A DNA stretch of 64,000 bases from Theristus sp. LFF4_11 (GCA_030248135.1 JASANC010000628.1:43719-107718), one strand, 5' to 3'. Shown: positions 1-12,777, counted from the stretch's first letter. Numbers and translations are program-made. The notes: generated by a model from the letters alone, not told the origin.

Positions 1-236
1 TTCTTTTTTTATTTGTCCGCGCGCCGGTTCCGGAAACCCGAAAGGTACCAAACTCCGGCGGAGACGGGCAATGCTGCCCCGAGCCCAATTTTACCCTCGG
101 CTCAGGAGGGAATAGACCATTAGATGTTTATTGGTCACTCTAATTTTCCACGAGTATGTCTTGTCCACAGCGAGGTTCGAACCCGGTACCTACAGAACTG
201 TAGGCCGAAGTTCTACCGCTACGCCACGGACGCGAC
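1..236 (-). mobile_element. tRNA-derived SINE (family S1), antisense in epsin intron
   Basis: Read on the minus strand from about 236 towards 1, the head looks like a tRNA gene: an A-box-like stretch (TGGCGTAGCGGTAGA) is followed by a B box (GGTTCGAACCTC). The body ends in an A-rich tail at positions 1-12, which reads as T-rich on the plus strand. The 3' half recurs in the opposite orientation at 39215-39312 and partly at 38815-38900, so this is a dispersed family. It may continue past the window edge. Confidence 0.75.
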
Positions 237-367
237 AGGATCAGTTTCACGCGCCGCAGTCTGCCGAGCAACTAAAAAACCGGACCAGAAAACTTCTGCT
301 ACCACCAAAATTACAATGTCCTAGAAACGTGATTTCAATCCGCAATTTTTTTCCGTTCTTTTTGCAG

Positions 368-3227
368 CGTCCGAATTCGAAGAGGCCCGTCCAACGTCCG
401 CTGGCGAGGAGGAGCTGCAGCTTCAGATCGCGTTGGCCCTCTCGAAAGAGGAGGCGGAGCGCGAGACGGAGGCGCGCAAGGGCGACGACGTGCGTCTGCA
501 GATGGCGTTGGAAGAGAGCAGGCAGTCGCTCGGCGGCTCGTCGACGGGCGGAGTCGCCGTCGGGGGCGGAGCGACGGCGTTTGACGACAGCGCACGCAGC
601 AGCAGCCCCGTGCCCGGCACGTCGCAGGTTGGGTGGGGGGGGGGGGGGCGGAGTTGTGGGAAAACATTCATCACGTGATCAGCAACCAATCGGCTGATTG
701 TCCATAATTTACAGTTCGACGGAGACCGATTGTAAAGTGAACATCAAGCCATGCCGACGCACAAACAACATTTTCAAGGTCTCTAGCGCCGCATCGATTC
801 CATTCGATCAATCCATTTCATTTCCAATCATTCTCTCAAATCATTTCCAATTCCCAATTCCAGTCCGCTCTCGACGACCTGCTCGGTCTGACCGCTCCAT
901 CACCAGCGGCCAACGACCCGTGGGCGGGCCCGCCAGCAGCAACAGCAGCAGTCGCCTTGCCGACTCAGGCGACCTCCTTGTCCAGTAGCACCGCCGATCC
1001 GTGGTCGCCGCCGTCATATCAACAGTCGCAACAACAGCAATCGATGGTCGCCAGCAACACTGGTGCGCCCGTGTACCCGGATTTGGGCAGCCCGCACAAC
1101 GACCCGTGGGCACCGCAGCAGCCCGCCGCTCAAACGCAACCGCACGCTGTGCCCCGCCATGAAGCGCAACAACCGCCCGCCGCTGCCGTGATTCCGCCTG
1201 CGGGTGAACGGCCTCTGGGGGAGGGAGCAGTTTTATGAAAACTTAGTGGTAGTTCAATAGTGCCAAGAAACCAAAAAACGACAGAAATTGTCTGGGAATC
1301 TCAATAATGATTTTTTTAAACACTCAACTTTTTTCCAGCCAGCAACGATCCGTGGGCGCCGAGCGCCGCCGGGCCTCCAACGGCGGTCTCGCCCGTCGCG
1401 ACGACGAACGGAATGACGAACGGCAGTGCGCAAGGTCGTTGATGAGTGGTTGATTGGTTGATTGATTGATTGACTGATTGGTTGATTGATTGATTGATTG
1501 ATTTTGTATTTTATTTGTGTTTTGGAGCCTCGATCCCCGCGCACTGATTAGGGCGATTATCGCTGGGCTGCAATGCGTGAAACTGAAAATTGCAACGGTG
1601 AAGCAAAATATTGTCCATCAATGATAACATGAAGGCAAAGAAAAAAAACATTGCACATGCAGGTGAATTTTTAAAACACGACCAAAAGAACAGTTGTGCG
1701 AAACGAACCAGTGACTAACCAAGGTCAGGCTGAACCAAATCTCGATCAATCAATGGAGAGCGAAACAAACGCCATCAGTTTTCCAGACGACCTCTGGTCG
1801 CTCGGCGACATGTCGGCGTCGTTGCCGCCCTCCAGCACGACAGCAGCCGGCAGTCGCTCGCAGCAGCTGACGGAGAAACGCGCGGACACGAAAACACCAG
1901 AGACGTTCCTCGGCGAGAATTCGGCGCTGGTGAATCTGGACGATCTCATGGGACCGTCGAAGCCGCTCGCCAGCAACGCGCAGCCGGCTGCTGCGGCGAA
2001 AGGTGGGGGGAGCAGGAGTGGTTGATTGGTTGATTGGTTGGTTGTGTTTGGAGACAATGGGGGATTGGTTTAGTGGTCTGGGTAATGGCTGGTTGGGTCG
2101 ATTAGACGGAGCGGATGTTTGATTGAATCGTTTGGCGGGGCGGGAGGTCACAGTGGTTTGACGAAGACAGCGGTAAGGAGGGATAATTGTTTTGTGCGGA
2201 GCGGGTGAGCTAGGTGGTTGACCGACTTTGGGTAGAATTGTGTGGTGTTTGGTTGTGTCGAAACGATGCACAAAGTCTGTGCTAATTTTTCGCTATTTCA
2301 TGAAACATGTTTTTCATCCGTTCATTTTACCACACTTCATTTCGTCTGTCCATATAATCTCATTTTCTCCAAGTCCAATCGAATCGTCCTTCTGTTTCCA
2401 TTCTGCCTCTGTTCATCGCCTCCAAGCGTCAACGGCTCAACGCACAAGAAAAGGAGCACAAGTTTCAAACCAGCAAGCAAGCTGGCTACACACACACACA
2501 GACATATCAACCAAGTTGTAGGATGGTTCTCTGCATTTTGGCCTGGCCAACATATGCATACAGTGGCGGCCAAAAGTGTTGGAACGCTGCGCGTGTGTGT
2601 GCTGTGTATTGCGCGCGTGTTGCATCAGCCGTACAAACGCTGTTATAAGAATTTATGGGCAACGTTAGGTTCATGGAACACTTTTCTACCCAACGTTGCC
2701 CATAAATTCTTAGAATAGCGTTTGTACGGCTGATGCAACACGCGCAATACACAGCACACACGCGCGCAGCGTTCCAACACTTTTGGCCGCCAATGTATAT
2801 GCAGTGATGTGCCGCTCTTGAACCACTTGAGACAAAAAAAACTTGCACTGCAATAGCTTATTCACAGAAAAGTGGCTGAATTTCAGTGGCGACCGCTGCG
2901 AATCCGTTTCTCGGCGCACTCGGCGGCACCGGCGGCAGTTCAATCGCGACGACGACGACGACGACGACGACGCTGGGAGGGGGCGGCGGTGGCGGCGGTG
3001 CGCTGTCGACGGGCGCCGGCGGTGCACAGGCGAACCCGTTCCTCGCGCAGCAACGACCGTCGCCGACGCTCAATCAGATGCGTGCTACGACGACGACGCC
3101 GGGTGGCGCTGCGGATGCGGCGTGGGCCGGCCAGCAGCAGTCGTACAACAGTCTCCAGCAGCCGCTGCAGCCGATGCGACCGAGTCAGCCGGCCGCTGCC
3201 GTCAACAGCACCAATCCGTTCATGTGA
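368..3227 (+). CDS. Epsin, C-terminal part (gene enters from left of window)
   Basis: Endocytic clathrin adaptor that links ubiquitinated cargo, AP-2, EH-domain proteins and clathrin at the plasma membrane. Exons: 368-627, 864-1203, 1339-1434, 1787-2002, 2887-3227 (stop TGA), giving 416 in-frame residues. In order they show two ubiquitin-interacting motifs (EEELQLQIALALSKEE and DDVRLQMALEESRQS), AP-2-binding DPW motifs (four, in exons 2 and 3, plus DLW), a clathrin-box-like LVNLDDL in exon 4, and three NPF motifs for EH domains in the last exon, one at the extreme C terminus. This order is that of epsin 1-3 and Drosophila liquid facets. The N-terminal ENTH domain lies upstream of the window. 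The last exon also carries Thr and Gly runs from (ACG)n and (GGC)n repeats. Family call is firm; the paralog is not resolved. Confidence 0.92.
1446..1503. repeat. GATT-type simple repeat in epsin intron
   Basis: A degenerate TTGA/TTGATTGATT run just after the exon-3 donor. Similar GATT runs occur at 17575-17600 and 30120-30172. Confidence 0.8.
2506..2846 (+). repeat. Dispersed repeat (interrupted copy) carrying a TcMar-like MITE
   Basis: The outer sequence, from ATCAACCAAGTTG to the TTGAG/ACTTG end, matches the uninterrupted copy at 34898-35015 (CTCTGCATTT, GGCCTGGCCAACAT, ATATGCAG and GTGATGTGCC shared). Here the copy is split by the element at 2561-2795. Confidence 0.7.
2561..2795. mobile_element. 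Palindromic Tc1/mariner-type MITE, 235 bp, TA target duplication
   Basis: Terminal inverted repeats start CAGTGGCGGCCAAAAGTG and extend about 95 bp into each arm, leaving a short loop around 2655-2700. The element is bounded by TA on both sides (2559-2560 and 2796-2797). TIR and target site fit the Tc1/mariner superfamily. No coding capacity is seen. The uninterrupted relative at 34898-35015 supports the boundaries. Confidence 0.8.
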
Positions 3228-3270
3228 TTCAGTGTGTATACGCAGTCCATCTGGAAAATATATGCAACAT

Positions 3271-3359
3271 GACCAGTCAGCGCTGAGAATTGCTCATGAC
3301 CAACCAATCAGCGCTGAGAATTGCTCATGACCAACCAATCAGCGCTGAGAATTGCTCAT
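3271..3359. repeat. 31-bp tandem repeat, about three units
   Basis: Unit starts GACCAACCAATCAGCGCTGA. Units lie at 3271-3297 (short), 3298-3328 and 3329-3359. It begins 44 bp after the epsin stop, so it is probably in the 3' UTR. It shares the CCAATCAG core of the CAGTCGAAC MITE family. Confidence 0.85.
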
Positions 3360-3399
3360 GACCAACCAATTAGCTAGTTGTATATATTAGCGAGATAGA

Positions 3400-5800
3400 C
3401 TGTATGTGCGGTTTTTGTTCAGGCCATTTCATGCACTGTCGTTTTTATATCCGGTCGACATGGCACGTGTTGAATGCTTGTATGAGCACACGTGTCCGAA
3501 AGATAACCGGGACGTGCTGGGTTGTTGTTTATTTTTTGCTCCGTAAATGAGACGTGGCGTGTGCCGGATAAATTTTGTGTGCATGCATTGGGAGGCTTGG
3601 CAGTTTTTAGGCTGTAGGCCAACGGTCCGTTTATACCTGCATAGACTGCACGACCGGTTTTTCGTACACTATCGTCCATGCAGCTTTCGACCGACATCAA
3701 CATAACGTCAGTATGAATTGGTCTTTGCTGGTTGAGTGGTGTGTTATTTTTTTTTGAGTTTTGAGGTCTGCGGTTCTTTGGAGGAATGCCACACACGCAA
3801 ACACACTGGCATTTTGATGAGCAATCACGCTGTCGCAGCATATTGCGCGTTGGTGTGTATATTGAAGGAGTTGTGGTTCTTCCTTCGCCTGGAACCCACA
3901 GCACCCGTAAATATGCTGGCGACTCATTTCGCTTTTTGCAGGTGTGCTTGTGCATGGGGTTCAAAGAAAGCCTTCAGACAAGGACTGAACGGTGATTTTT
4001 ATTCTAAATATAACTAAAACTTCACAATATGCTAACATTCGCAGTTGTTGTTTTTTTTTCTGGACCGTTGTCTAAACAGAAACGACTATCCAAAAATTTG
4101 AAAAACAGCAACAACAACTTTTCAACCCGCGAACTTTCTAGTGTAATGATTTCTGACTTACTTTCGTAGTTTAGCTTCACACGCTGTTCAGAATTTTTGT
4201 ATTTTGCATTTCAGATGTTTCAGACTGTTGTATTTTCGTTTCGGTAAGGTTTTTTATCGTGTTCACTTTCTGAAAGTTACGTTATACATTTTAACCATAC
4301 AGTTTTTTGTGATACCAACGCCTATAATTCAACAGTTGCAGAAGTTTACTCCGGTTTTTTTTGTGTTCTTTCGTGTCAGTTTGCCATTTTTTCAAGACAC
4401 CCGCACGTTGTTTATCCGCCGCACAGTCAAAACAAAAGTCCTAAACCAAGCTGATTAGCCACATTCATTGGTGTGATGCAAGCAATTAGCCAGTTTGTTG
4501 GACTTTGTATGGTTTTGGCAGTGAATCAAACACCGAAAAGTTTGCCGTGTTTTAAATAGTGTTTTTTTGTGGCAATCGAATATGTGAATTCTGTTTTTCG
4601 CTCATTTGTGTTGTGTCAAAATGTGTTTATTGGAAATATTGAGAATTTTGATTTACTGGAATTTATAGAAAGTCTCACGCGGCGATGCATTGGGTGGAAT
4701 TTTGGAGACCAGTTTTTTTGCAGGTAGCTAAAAGGTTTTGTCATGTGTGATTTTTGTTCCGCATTTTTTGGTTCAGAAACATTTTTTGCTAGCTGGTATG
4801 GTCGATTCAGTATTTCGGTGTGTTTTAAATTATAATTTCCCCAAGAATTTGCGTTTTTTTGTGTTTAGAGTTATTTTGATCATGCCATTTATCTGGTGTT
4901 TTGTTTCGATTGTATTTTTAAAAGTTTCATGCTTTCTCAAATTCTGTCATTAACAAAGTTACTATTATATTCAGAGTTTCAGATTTTAACGTGGTTTTAT
5001 TGTTATTATCTTGATGTTCGCTGCTGAAGACAGGTCAACGGATAGCGTGCGCTGATTGGCTGACTCTGGACGTTCTGGCCAATCGACGTGCTGCAATTTG
5101 ACTTTGCGCTGATGTGTGTTCGGCTGCATGTTGTTGGACATTTTTGTGTGTGTGTGTGTGATTTTGCAAACACTTTTCAGTTTGTCCCGTTTCCTTGGTG
5201 TTATGGTTGAGGTAATCCCCCCATTTTGCCCCTTTCATGGTTTAAAATTGTGTTTTCTTGTTTTTATCAATGTGTGTTTTAGTGCCGTTTTTGAAACAAA
5301 ACGATCGATTCAGTTTCGAACCGTTTGCAGTATTTTGTTGATTGGTGTTGGATTGGTGGAAAAAAACGCTGCTGCTGCAAAACGTCACGTTTTTGAAAGG
5401 AAGAATGCAAAAACAGCATTTTTTGTGTTGCAAACTGTGTCATTCTTGTGCGGCAATTCATTCATTTTTTTGCAATTCACCCATTTAGCAAAATCACCGT
5501 GAAACAATCAACATTTTTAGTGAATCGAAATTGTAAATTCAGTTTGTTTTTCAGTTTTTCTGGTGTTCATTTTTCATATTTTCAATGATTTCGCAGAGAA
5601 GTTTCCAAACTGGGTTATGTGCAAAAAAACCATCCGATTATTTTCGTTCGTATGCATTATTGCAGAACAAAGGTAACTTTGTAGAAACAATAAAAAAGTT
5701 AACTGTGATCAAAATGTGGATTTTCTTGATCACCATGTTTTTCGGTTGATTATCTGACCGAACTGAGTGAATCTGCTTCAGTTGAACTGAGTACGGTATT
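3400..5800. other. Intergenic T-rich DNA between epsin and CCT7
   Basis: I see no convincing coding exon on either strand. The plus strand is strongly T-rich with short homopolymers. A weak foldback related to the CGTTCATAC family may lie at 3620-3722. The region probably holds epsin 3' UTR and upstream DNA of CCT7, but no promoter element is clear. Confidence 0.5.
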
Positions 5801-5818
5801 TATAATTTGTTTTTTTTT

Positions 5819-5979
5819 CTACCACATTTGGTCTCGAGACGATCTTTCTGCTGAGGCGTTTTCGGTCGCCAAGAACAGTGTCGTTATCTCGCGGTATCTT
5901 GATCTTTGATATTTGATTCTTTGCACTGATCCTAATCCCGAACACCAACGCAGAATCGTGTCGAGACCAGCTACAGTAG
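5819..5979. mobile_element. Small MITE, CTACC..TTGGTCTCGA termini
   Basis: Begins CTACCACATTTGGTCTCGA and ends in an imperfect inverse (GTGTCGAGACCAGCTACAGTAG-like end at 5958-5979). A relative lies at 44071-44204 inside TOR. It is about 140 bp upstream of the CCT7 start codon, so it may overlap the CCT7 promoter or 5' UTR. Confidence 0.55.
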
Positions 5980-6122
5980 ACACAGTTCCGGCGTTCGACG
6001 GCCACTCTGCTGCGCTTGTTTTCTATTACTGCCGAAATAACGGTGATCCTGTGATTTTATCAGTTGTTACGGCAGGGGATCTCAACGAGGCACGACTGAA
6101 ATTTCACCGGAAAGAAAAAAAA

Positions 6123-9100
6123 ATGTCCGCCGCGCCCATAATTCTGCTGAAAGAAGGCACCGAACGCCAGCAGGTTTGCAGTCGGCATTCCAGCTTTTGA
6201 ATTGTGTTTACTTACTTTTTTGAGGAGTGCTAGTCGGAAGACGGTGCAGTTTTTCGTAAGTGGCTTTGATCCGGCGCTGCACACTCAGTCGCAAACAAAC
6301 ACTGCAGCTTGTGCATGTGTGTGCTACCGCGCATACGGTGTGTCAACAGTGGGATGAAATTATAGGCAATCTCTGTATTTGTCGAAAAATGACCGGTTTG
6401 AACAAACATGTGTACTGATAATTTTGTCTGTGCCAATCTGATTAAAAAAACGGTTGCCTGATTTCAGGGCAAACGCCAAATCATCAGCAACATCCAGGCA
6501 TGCCAGGTGGTCGCAGACGCAGTGCGTACGACACTTGGCCCACGGGGCATGGACAAATTGATCGTCGAAAAGAGGGGAGGTTGGTGAATGAAGGACACTC
6601 AGTGTGGAGTGCTGACTGGTTGGTTGACTCCGCATTTGAATGCGTCTCATTGATTGGCTGCAAGTTGTAATCACAAGCGATATTGAGCGCGACTCGAGTT
6701 TTTGACTCACTCATTCGTTCCATCATTCGAAACGCTGGCAACTTCGCTGAAACTGCAAGAAGAGCGTTTTGTACGGCAGTACCCTTTTCCTTTGCCCCGT
6801 TAGCCGAATCAAGTGAAAGAAAATGGCAGCTGGATTTGGACAATAACCAAAAAACAGGCTCCGCCACGATCTCGAACGACGGCGCAACGATCCTGAAAAT
6901 GCTGGACATCGTGTTTCCGGCCGCCAAGATGCTCGTTGATATCGCTCGCTCGCAAGACGCGGAGGTACGTGCGACAGTTTCGGGTGTAAAAAACCTTGAG
7001 CTTTCATTCATGGAGCAGTATTTAGTGACACGTAGCTGTGTGCCTTTACAATGTTTTTCATAAAGCCTCAAGTTTTAAAAAGACGCAAAGCTTGCATTTC
7101 CACTCATTTTGTGGACTGGAGAACAACGGATATTACAGAAAAAAAAACGATCACATGAAATAGGATATCATGGATAACTACAGCTAAACAATTACAATGA
7201 ATCGCCCATCATCAACTTCAGGTTGGCGACGGAACGACGACAGTGGTGGTGCTGGCGGCGGAACTGCTGAAACACGCGAAGCCGTTCATTGAAGACGGTG
7301 TGCACCCGCAAATTCTCGTTCATTCCTATCAGAATGCCGCGAAATTGGTGAGAGCGAGTTGGCTTTCTTTTTATGTTGTCGTGGATGTGACAACTTTCTT
7401 GTTTGATGTCGATGAATTTATTCATTCTTTTGACAAGTGTCTTGATTCTTGCAGACGTTGGAAAAACTACAAGAGTTGGCGGTCAAGATACCGGCGGGCG
7501 ATGCGAAGTTTGTGTTGTTGTTTTGGATTGGATTTTTTTGTGTTAACAGATTTTGGTTTGTTTCGGAAATATTTATTGCCCATTCAAAAGGAACTGAGAA
7601 GATTTTTTGACAACCCAACCCTGAGGTTGGCATACGTTTTTTTTCCTGGCAATATTAAAGAAATAGTTTTCACCAACCCTAACTAGCCCACCCACTCCAA
7701 TAACGTCAAAATTACTTTTAGAAAAGACCTGGAATAACCGTTTTTCATCTCATTTCAGGGCACAGCGTGATTTGTTGATTAAATGCGCGTCAACGACATT
7801 AAGCAGCAAGCTCGTCTCAACCGAACGAGAGTATTTCGCGAACATTTGCGTGGACGCCGTCAATTACCTAGACGAAGCCTCGAATCTCAGTCTGAAGAAC
7901 GTTGGCATCAAAAAAGTGCACGGCGGATCGTTGCAGGTGGAATTGTTGCGACTGTTTTTTTTGAAATAAAATTTTTAGAAGTACAGAGTAAGCTTTGTGT
8001 TTACGTGAAACTGGAGATTTGCTTTGAAATGTATTTTGTTTTTTCGTATTGTCGAACGCTACGCTGATTGGCTCTATTTGACGGATTCAACTAATCATTG
8101 AAGTTGATCCATTCCATTCAAGAATGCCGCCGCGCAGCCCGGACAGGTAACAAAAACGACGACGGATGATCAATTTTCTCACAGTTTTTTTCTAACCCAA
8201 GAACCATTCTACTGACTGAAAGCACGTGACAGTTTCAGCTTTGAATGATTCCATCTATGCTCCACATAACCCAAAGGAAAACGGCCGCAATTTGCACGAC
8301 AGTAAACACAATCAACCAAAACAGAATCACATCGAAATGTCGCATTGTTTGATCCTGTTTGAATTTCCATTCATTTCAATTTAAAAAATATTGTCTCGCC
8401 GTTTGATCTGATTTGAGTTTCTTTTCTGGATATTCTTTTCCAAAACCTCAGGAGTCGCAGCTCGTCAAGGGCATCGCGTTCAAGAAGACGTTCTCGTATG
8501 CCGGCTTTGAGATGCAGCCGAAAAGCTACGAGAAGCCTAAGATTGCAATGTTGAACGTTGAGCTCGAGTTGAAGGCCGAGAAGGAGAACGCCGAAATTCG
8601 CATTCAAAACGTCAGCGATTATCAGCAGGTGAGCCGGTTTTAAGTGTCGTTTGCCGGTTCGCAGTTTGCGAAATCTGGCAGACTGCACGTTTGGTCAACT
8701 AACTATGATCTTTTATTTTGGTCCCGAGACTCAATGGCGCGCACAGATTGGTAAAACAGTGCCATGTATGACGCGGAAATTCAAAATTAGCAGAGTGATC
8801 CGAGTCCGTTAAATTGGGACGAGTCACTTAGGCGAATTTGAATTGCCACATAAAGATTGAAACTAGTTTCCTTTCTACGTCTGCATACGCATTCAGTCGC
8901 TGAATCTGAAAAAAAATTACATTGCATTGATTGGTTGATTGGAAAAAAACTTGAACCCGATTGTCCAGGTGGTTGACGCCGAGTGGCAGATCCTTTACGA
9001 CAAACTGTCGTTGATCGAGAAAAGTGGCGCTCGAATTGTGCTATCAAAGCTGCCAATTGGCGACGTCGCCACGCAGTGGTTCGCTGACAGGTCTGCTTGA

Positions 9101-11986
9101 TTATGGTAGTTTTTGTGGCAATATTAGTACCGAATCTGATTGGCCGACTTGAATTCGTTTGGATCGAGTGTTTGCATCGAAAAACACCGTCGCAATTCGG
9201 CAATTTTTGCTACTGTGCCGGTTGGAGTGGTCCATTTTGTGCGTCGGTAATCATTTCTAGCATCATTAACTGTTGGATTGGGTTATGCATTGATTGAAGT
9301 TGAAGTCTTTGTGTAAAAACTTTGAGTCATTAATGAGACCAAATCACTCCAACCAAACCTACCTTCTGTGCGATGTTGGTTGAACAAGAAAAACGATTTC
9401 ACCATTCTGGACACTGTGCGTTCTGGCGATTTTTCGAACTGACGGGTCCCGTGGTTGCCGCGGTCTTGGAAAACACAGCTTTTGGGATTCGCGGTGTCAG
9501 TCCGCGCCGGCGACAAACCAGTTGACAATTAAGCCGACAATTCACGTCACAACAAAGCCACTTTTTTCTCAAAACGACTTCCTCTCACCCCTCCCCCCTG
9601 TTCCAGAGACATGTTCTGCGCCGGTCGCGTGGAGGAGGCGGATTTGCAACGGACTATCGAGGCATGCGGCGGTGCGATACAGACGTCGCTGACGAAACTG
9701 ACTGACGCCGCACTCGGCCACTGTGAACACTTTTACGAGCAACAAGTCGGCAATGAACGGTCGGTGTTGCGATCGGCACTGTGGTTTTTGCGGTGGCTCA
9801 ATGTGTTTTTGTGTGGTTTTGTGGTGGTTTCGTGAGCTTTTTTGCACTTTTATGAGCGTTTTCTACTGTGTGGGGTGACAATGATTGAGAGGATTTGCGT
9901 AAACCTGGGAGTGGGAGTGGGAGTGGTTGTCTCTCACACTGGGACCGTCCGCAACTGTATCAAATTGTAGAAATGGGTGTGGTAGAGCAGCGCATACAAT
10001 CATGTCGAGTATGGCTGAATGAATAAGGCAGTCTTTGTATTCTCCATCAAGGCGGCATCAGTGGCAAACTAGGAGTTGTGCCTTTTTTCAAGAATGGCAC
10101 AGGCAAGTGGAGGTTTTTCGAATGCGTTCCGCCATGCAGGTACAATTTTTTCGTCGGCTGCGCGAAAGCGCGCGCGTGCACGATCATACTGCGCGGTGGC
10201 GCTGAGCAGTTCACCGACGAGACTGAACGCTCGTTGCATGACGCGTTGATGATCGTGAAACGGGCGAAGAAGAATGACGCCGTCGTGGCCGGTGCGTGCA
10301 TGTGGATGGTGATTTGGGGAGATGGTTGGTTATTGCACAGAACAGCCGATATGCGTTGCAGAATGCACTTTGTAACGACGACAGTTTTCGGTAATTCGCC
10401 TGTCACTTTCACTTATTTTCTGGATTTCGTTTCCCACACAGGCGGCGGCGCTATTGAGATGGAACTGTCGCGGCATCTCCGAACCGTGTCACGCTCCATT
10501 GCCGGCAAACAGCAACTGCTCATGGCTGCCTATGCGCGCTCGTTTGAGGTTGTGCGCAAGGAATGTTGATTGCGTTGGGGTTGGCTTTGAATACCCGCAT
10601 TCCTCACCGCTTGCAGAGCCTCTAAGTTACCAAACTCCGGTCGAGTCCGGTGGGTTAGTTGTAGGGGTGTATGGACGGCTGGGGCATCCCGTTGACCAAT
10701 GCCCCCCCCTCCCTCTCGCCGTCGCGAAAGGGCCAGCTTGATGGCATACAGCGTTTTGAGTTCATGGGTTTTTTAAAGATTTGGGCGTTTTTTCTGCTGA
10801 TAATCTGGCGTTGCTGCCGAATTATTGATTGTTGAATGCACAAACGGTCATGCCCTTTTATCTCTTTCGATTACTTTTGGACAGGTTTTTTTTCTGTTCA
10901 CACAGATCATTCCGCAGCAATTGTGCCACAATGCTGGCTTGGACGCCACGGATTTGCTGAATAAACTCCGACATCGGCATGCGAAAGGTGACGGATGCGT
11001 CAGCATTTTCCTGATTTACTGAAAACATTCTTCTTCAGCTTCCTTTTCACGTTTGAAAAACTGCAAATGGGACTGTATGAAATCACGCATAGTGAATGGT
11101 AGCAATCGATTTCGGTTTTCAGACTGTTCGAATAAGAAAAGAAGTTTTTTTAGATGATACACCCACACGCTAAAACTTTTTTGACGACTACTTTTTTAAC
11201 GATAAAAATTAAAAAAATGACGTTTTTGGAAAAAATCGTTCTTATTCTTGTTTTGATGAAAAACGCTGTTTTATTTGTCTCGTTTTTTTTTTCTTCAGGC
11301 GAAATCTGGTGCGGCATTGACATTCAGCGAGAGGCGTTGGCAGACAACATGGACGCGTGCATTTGGGAGCCAGCCGTCGTGAAATCGGTCGGTCGAAATG
11401 TCTTGTTAAAAAGGAGAAAAAAGATTTAGATTACAATTGCCTTGTTTCTACTTGCAATAACATTTTTGCACTTTTCTGGTTGGCTTATGCCAAGGTGTCT
11501 GCAATAATTTCCGATATGTTGATTGGTTCTGAGTGACTGAGCGAGGGGCACACGTCACTGATTCTCACATCACACGTCAGGACGCTTTTGATTTTGCTTC
11601 TGATGTTCGCCAGGCCCTAAATGCCGAGAATCTTCATGTAATTTGGTTGAGTTGCTGTGTGATTGTCGCATCTCGTGAAGATGCCAATTGAAGTTAGTGG
11701 TGACCGCCAGATGCATAGCGAGCTCCACAGAAAAAAGGTCTTTGGAGTCACGGCCGTAGCTCCCTAACATACGCCAAACAGATGCTGATTGGTTGCGTGC
11801 GCCGAATCAAACGCCCCCAATGTACGTGACCAATTAGATTGTGGAAGGAAGAATTTACACATTGCAAAAATTATCAAAAATTTTCTCCAGAACGCAATCA
11901 AAGCAGCGACCGAAGCAGCCTGTCAGATTTTGTCGGTCGATCAAACTGTGAAGAATCCGAAAAAATCGGACAAAATCGGCCAATAG
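6123..11986 (+). CDS. CCT7: T-complex protein 1 subunit eta (CCT7), complete
   Basis: One of eight subunits of the cytosolic chaperonin TRiC/CCT, which folds actin, tubulin and other proteins with ATP. Coding exons: 6123-6173, 6468-6579, 6858-6964, 7222-7347, 7455-7507, 7759-7936, 8452-8628, 8969-9090, 9607-9759, 10140-10291, 10442-10548, 10906-10987, 11299-11387, 11891-11986. They total 1605 nt, 534 residues plus stop; human CCT7 is about 543. The start [16 protein letters not shown] fits the eta N terminus. Group II chaperonin landmarks are present: [11 protein letters not shown] in exon 2, [12 protein letters not shown] in exon 3, the ATP-site GDGTT at about residues 92-96, [14 protein letters not shown] in exon 7, and [12 protein letters not shown] across the exon 10/11 junction. 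The eta-type [15 protein letters not shown] and [10 protein letters not shown] distinguish it from other CCT subunits. The C terminus ends [11 protein letters not shown] and lacks the glycine-rich tail of vertebrate CCT7. All introns are GT-AG. Confidence 0.97.
8705..8905 (+). repeat. About 200-bp dispersed repeat (R200) in CCT7 intron
   Basis: Contains TTTTATTTTGGTCCCGAGAC, then CCACATAAAGATTGAAACTAG and a TTTCCTTTCTACGTCTGCA end. The same order occurs at 22434-22640 (+), 62511-62695 (-) and, more diverged, 43605-43795 (-). No coding capacity is seen; class unknown. Confidence 0.75.
10600..10745 (-). repeat. Possible SINE tail fragment in CCT7 intron
   Basis: Carries TTACCAAACTCCGG, similar to the GGTACCAAACTCCGG of the S1 family 3' region at positions 46-60, followed by GC-rich repeat-like sequence. 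Only this short block matches, so the assignment is weak. Confidence 0.35.
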
Positions 11987-12777
11987 GGACTTCCGGAGGA
12001 TTTCTGAATTTTGTTTGAATGTTTTCTGTTGATTTTTTTGTTTGATGGCGTGAAATTTGCTAGTCGGATTTGAGTGTGTCGAAATTCGGTCAAGCCTTGT
12101 GTGATTTTTTGTTATCAAATCGTGAAAACTGTTTCAAAAAAGTCAACTTTGTGACACGGGAAACAATTGTGAGTTATTTCGCTTGTTCTAATCGGCACAA
12201 ATATTCTTTGCCTGTGTGATTTTGGTCTCTTGTTTCTTGTTATTAGGATTGTTTTTTAATTATATTCCATTGTTATGCCACCGTTTTTGTTTGTTGCAGT
12301 ATTGGTTGTTGATTGATGTTCTGCTGAAATGTTTTTTCTCGCGAATAAAAAATGGTTACGCTGAGGCTGAGGTTGTTGTTTGTTTTGCGTTGGTTATCAT
12401 TATATTATCCTAACCCTAAGCTAAGGGTTTTTTTTTAAACGGTGAAAATGATTAATTTGTGGTTTTTGCATTTTTTCTTTCCTGTTTTATGGAGTTATAT
12501 GGACTCATTTCATAAACAAATCTGGTCAACAATCGAATTTTTGGAGCAAAGTCCTTACAAAGTGAAAAAAGTTGTGCCTCAGTGCCTTGTCCTGGGAAAA
12601 AAGTCAAGGGAAAAAAATGAAAGCCCAGACAAAAAGGAAGATAAAAAAGAGATTATCTATAAGAATAATACGAAAGATAAATTTTGTGACTGCTTTTGGT
12701 CGTTACCGCCTTCGAGCGAGCAGGTTGAGAGATGAGATAGAAATAAAAATTAAGACTTCAGAAAAGAAAAGTGCGAA
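11987..12777 (+). other. CCT7 3' flank and TOR 5' flank
   Basis: Only about 790 bp separate the CCT7 stop from the TOR start codon, both on the plus strand. The stretch is AT-rich. AATAAA at 12344-12349 is a candidate CCT7 polyadenylation signal. The TOR promoter must lie here or in CCT7 introns, unless TOR has a non-coding first exon further upstream. No TATA box or other core element is convincing. Confidence 0.5.
12344..12349 (+). promoter_or_regulatory. Candidate polyadenylation signal of CCT7
   Basis: AATAAA lies about 360 nt after the CCT7 stop codon and upstream of the TOR start. Confidence 0.35.

Noticed and set aside
131..697. 188-residue open frame at the left edge
   Set aside because: It runs through the antisense SINE, an intron and the epsin exon in the wrong frame. 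The frame with UIM motifs is the real one.
3419..3964. 181-residue minus-strand frame downstream of epsin
   Set aside because: No domain, signal or codon bias; overlaps repeat-like T-rich DNA. Treated as a chance open frame.
12400..12430. Telomere-like TAACCCTAAG
   Set aside because: Only one or two imperfect units; no array.
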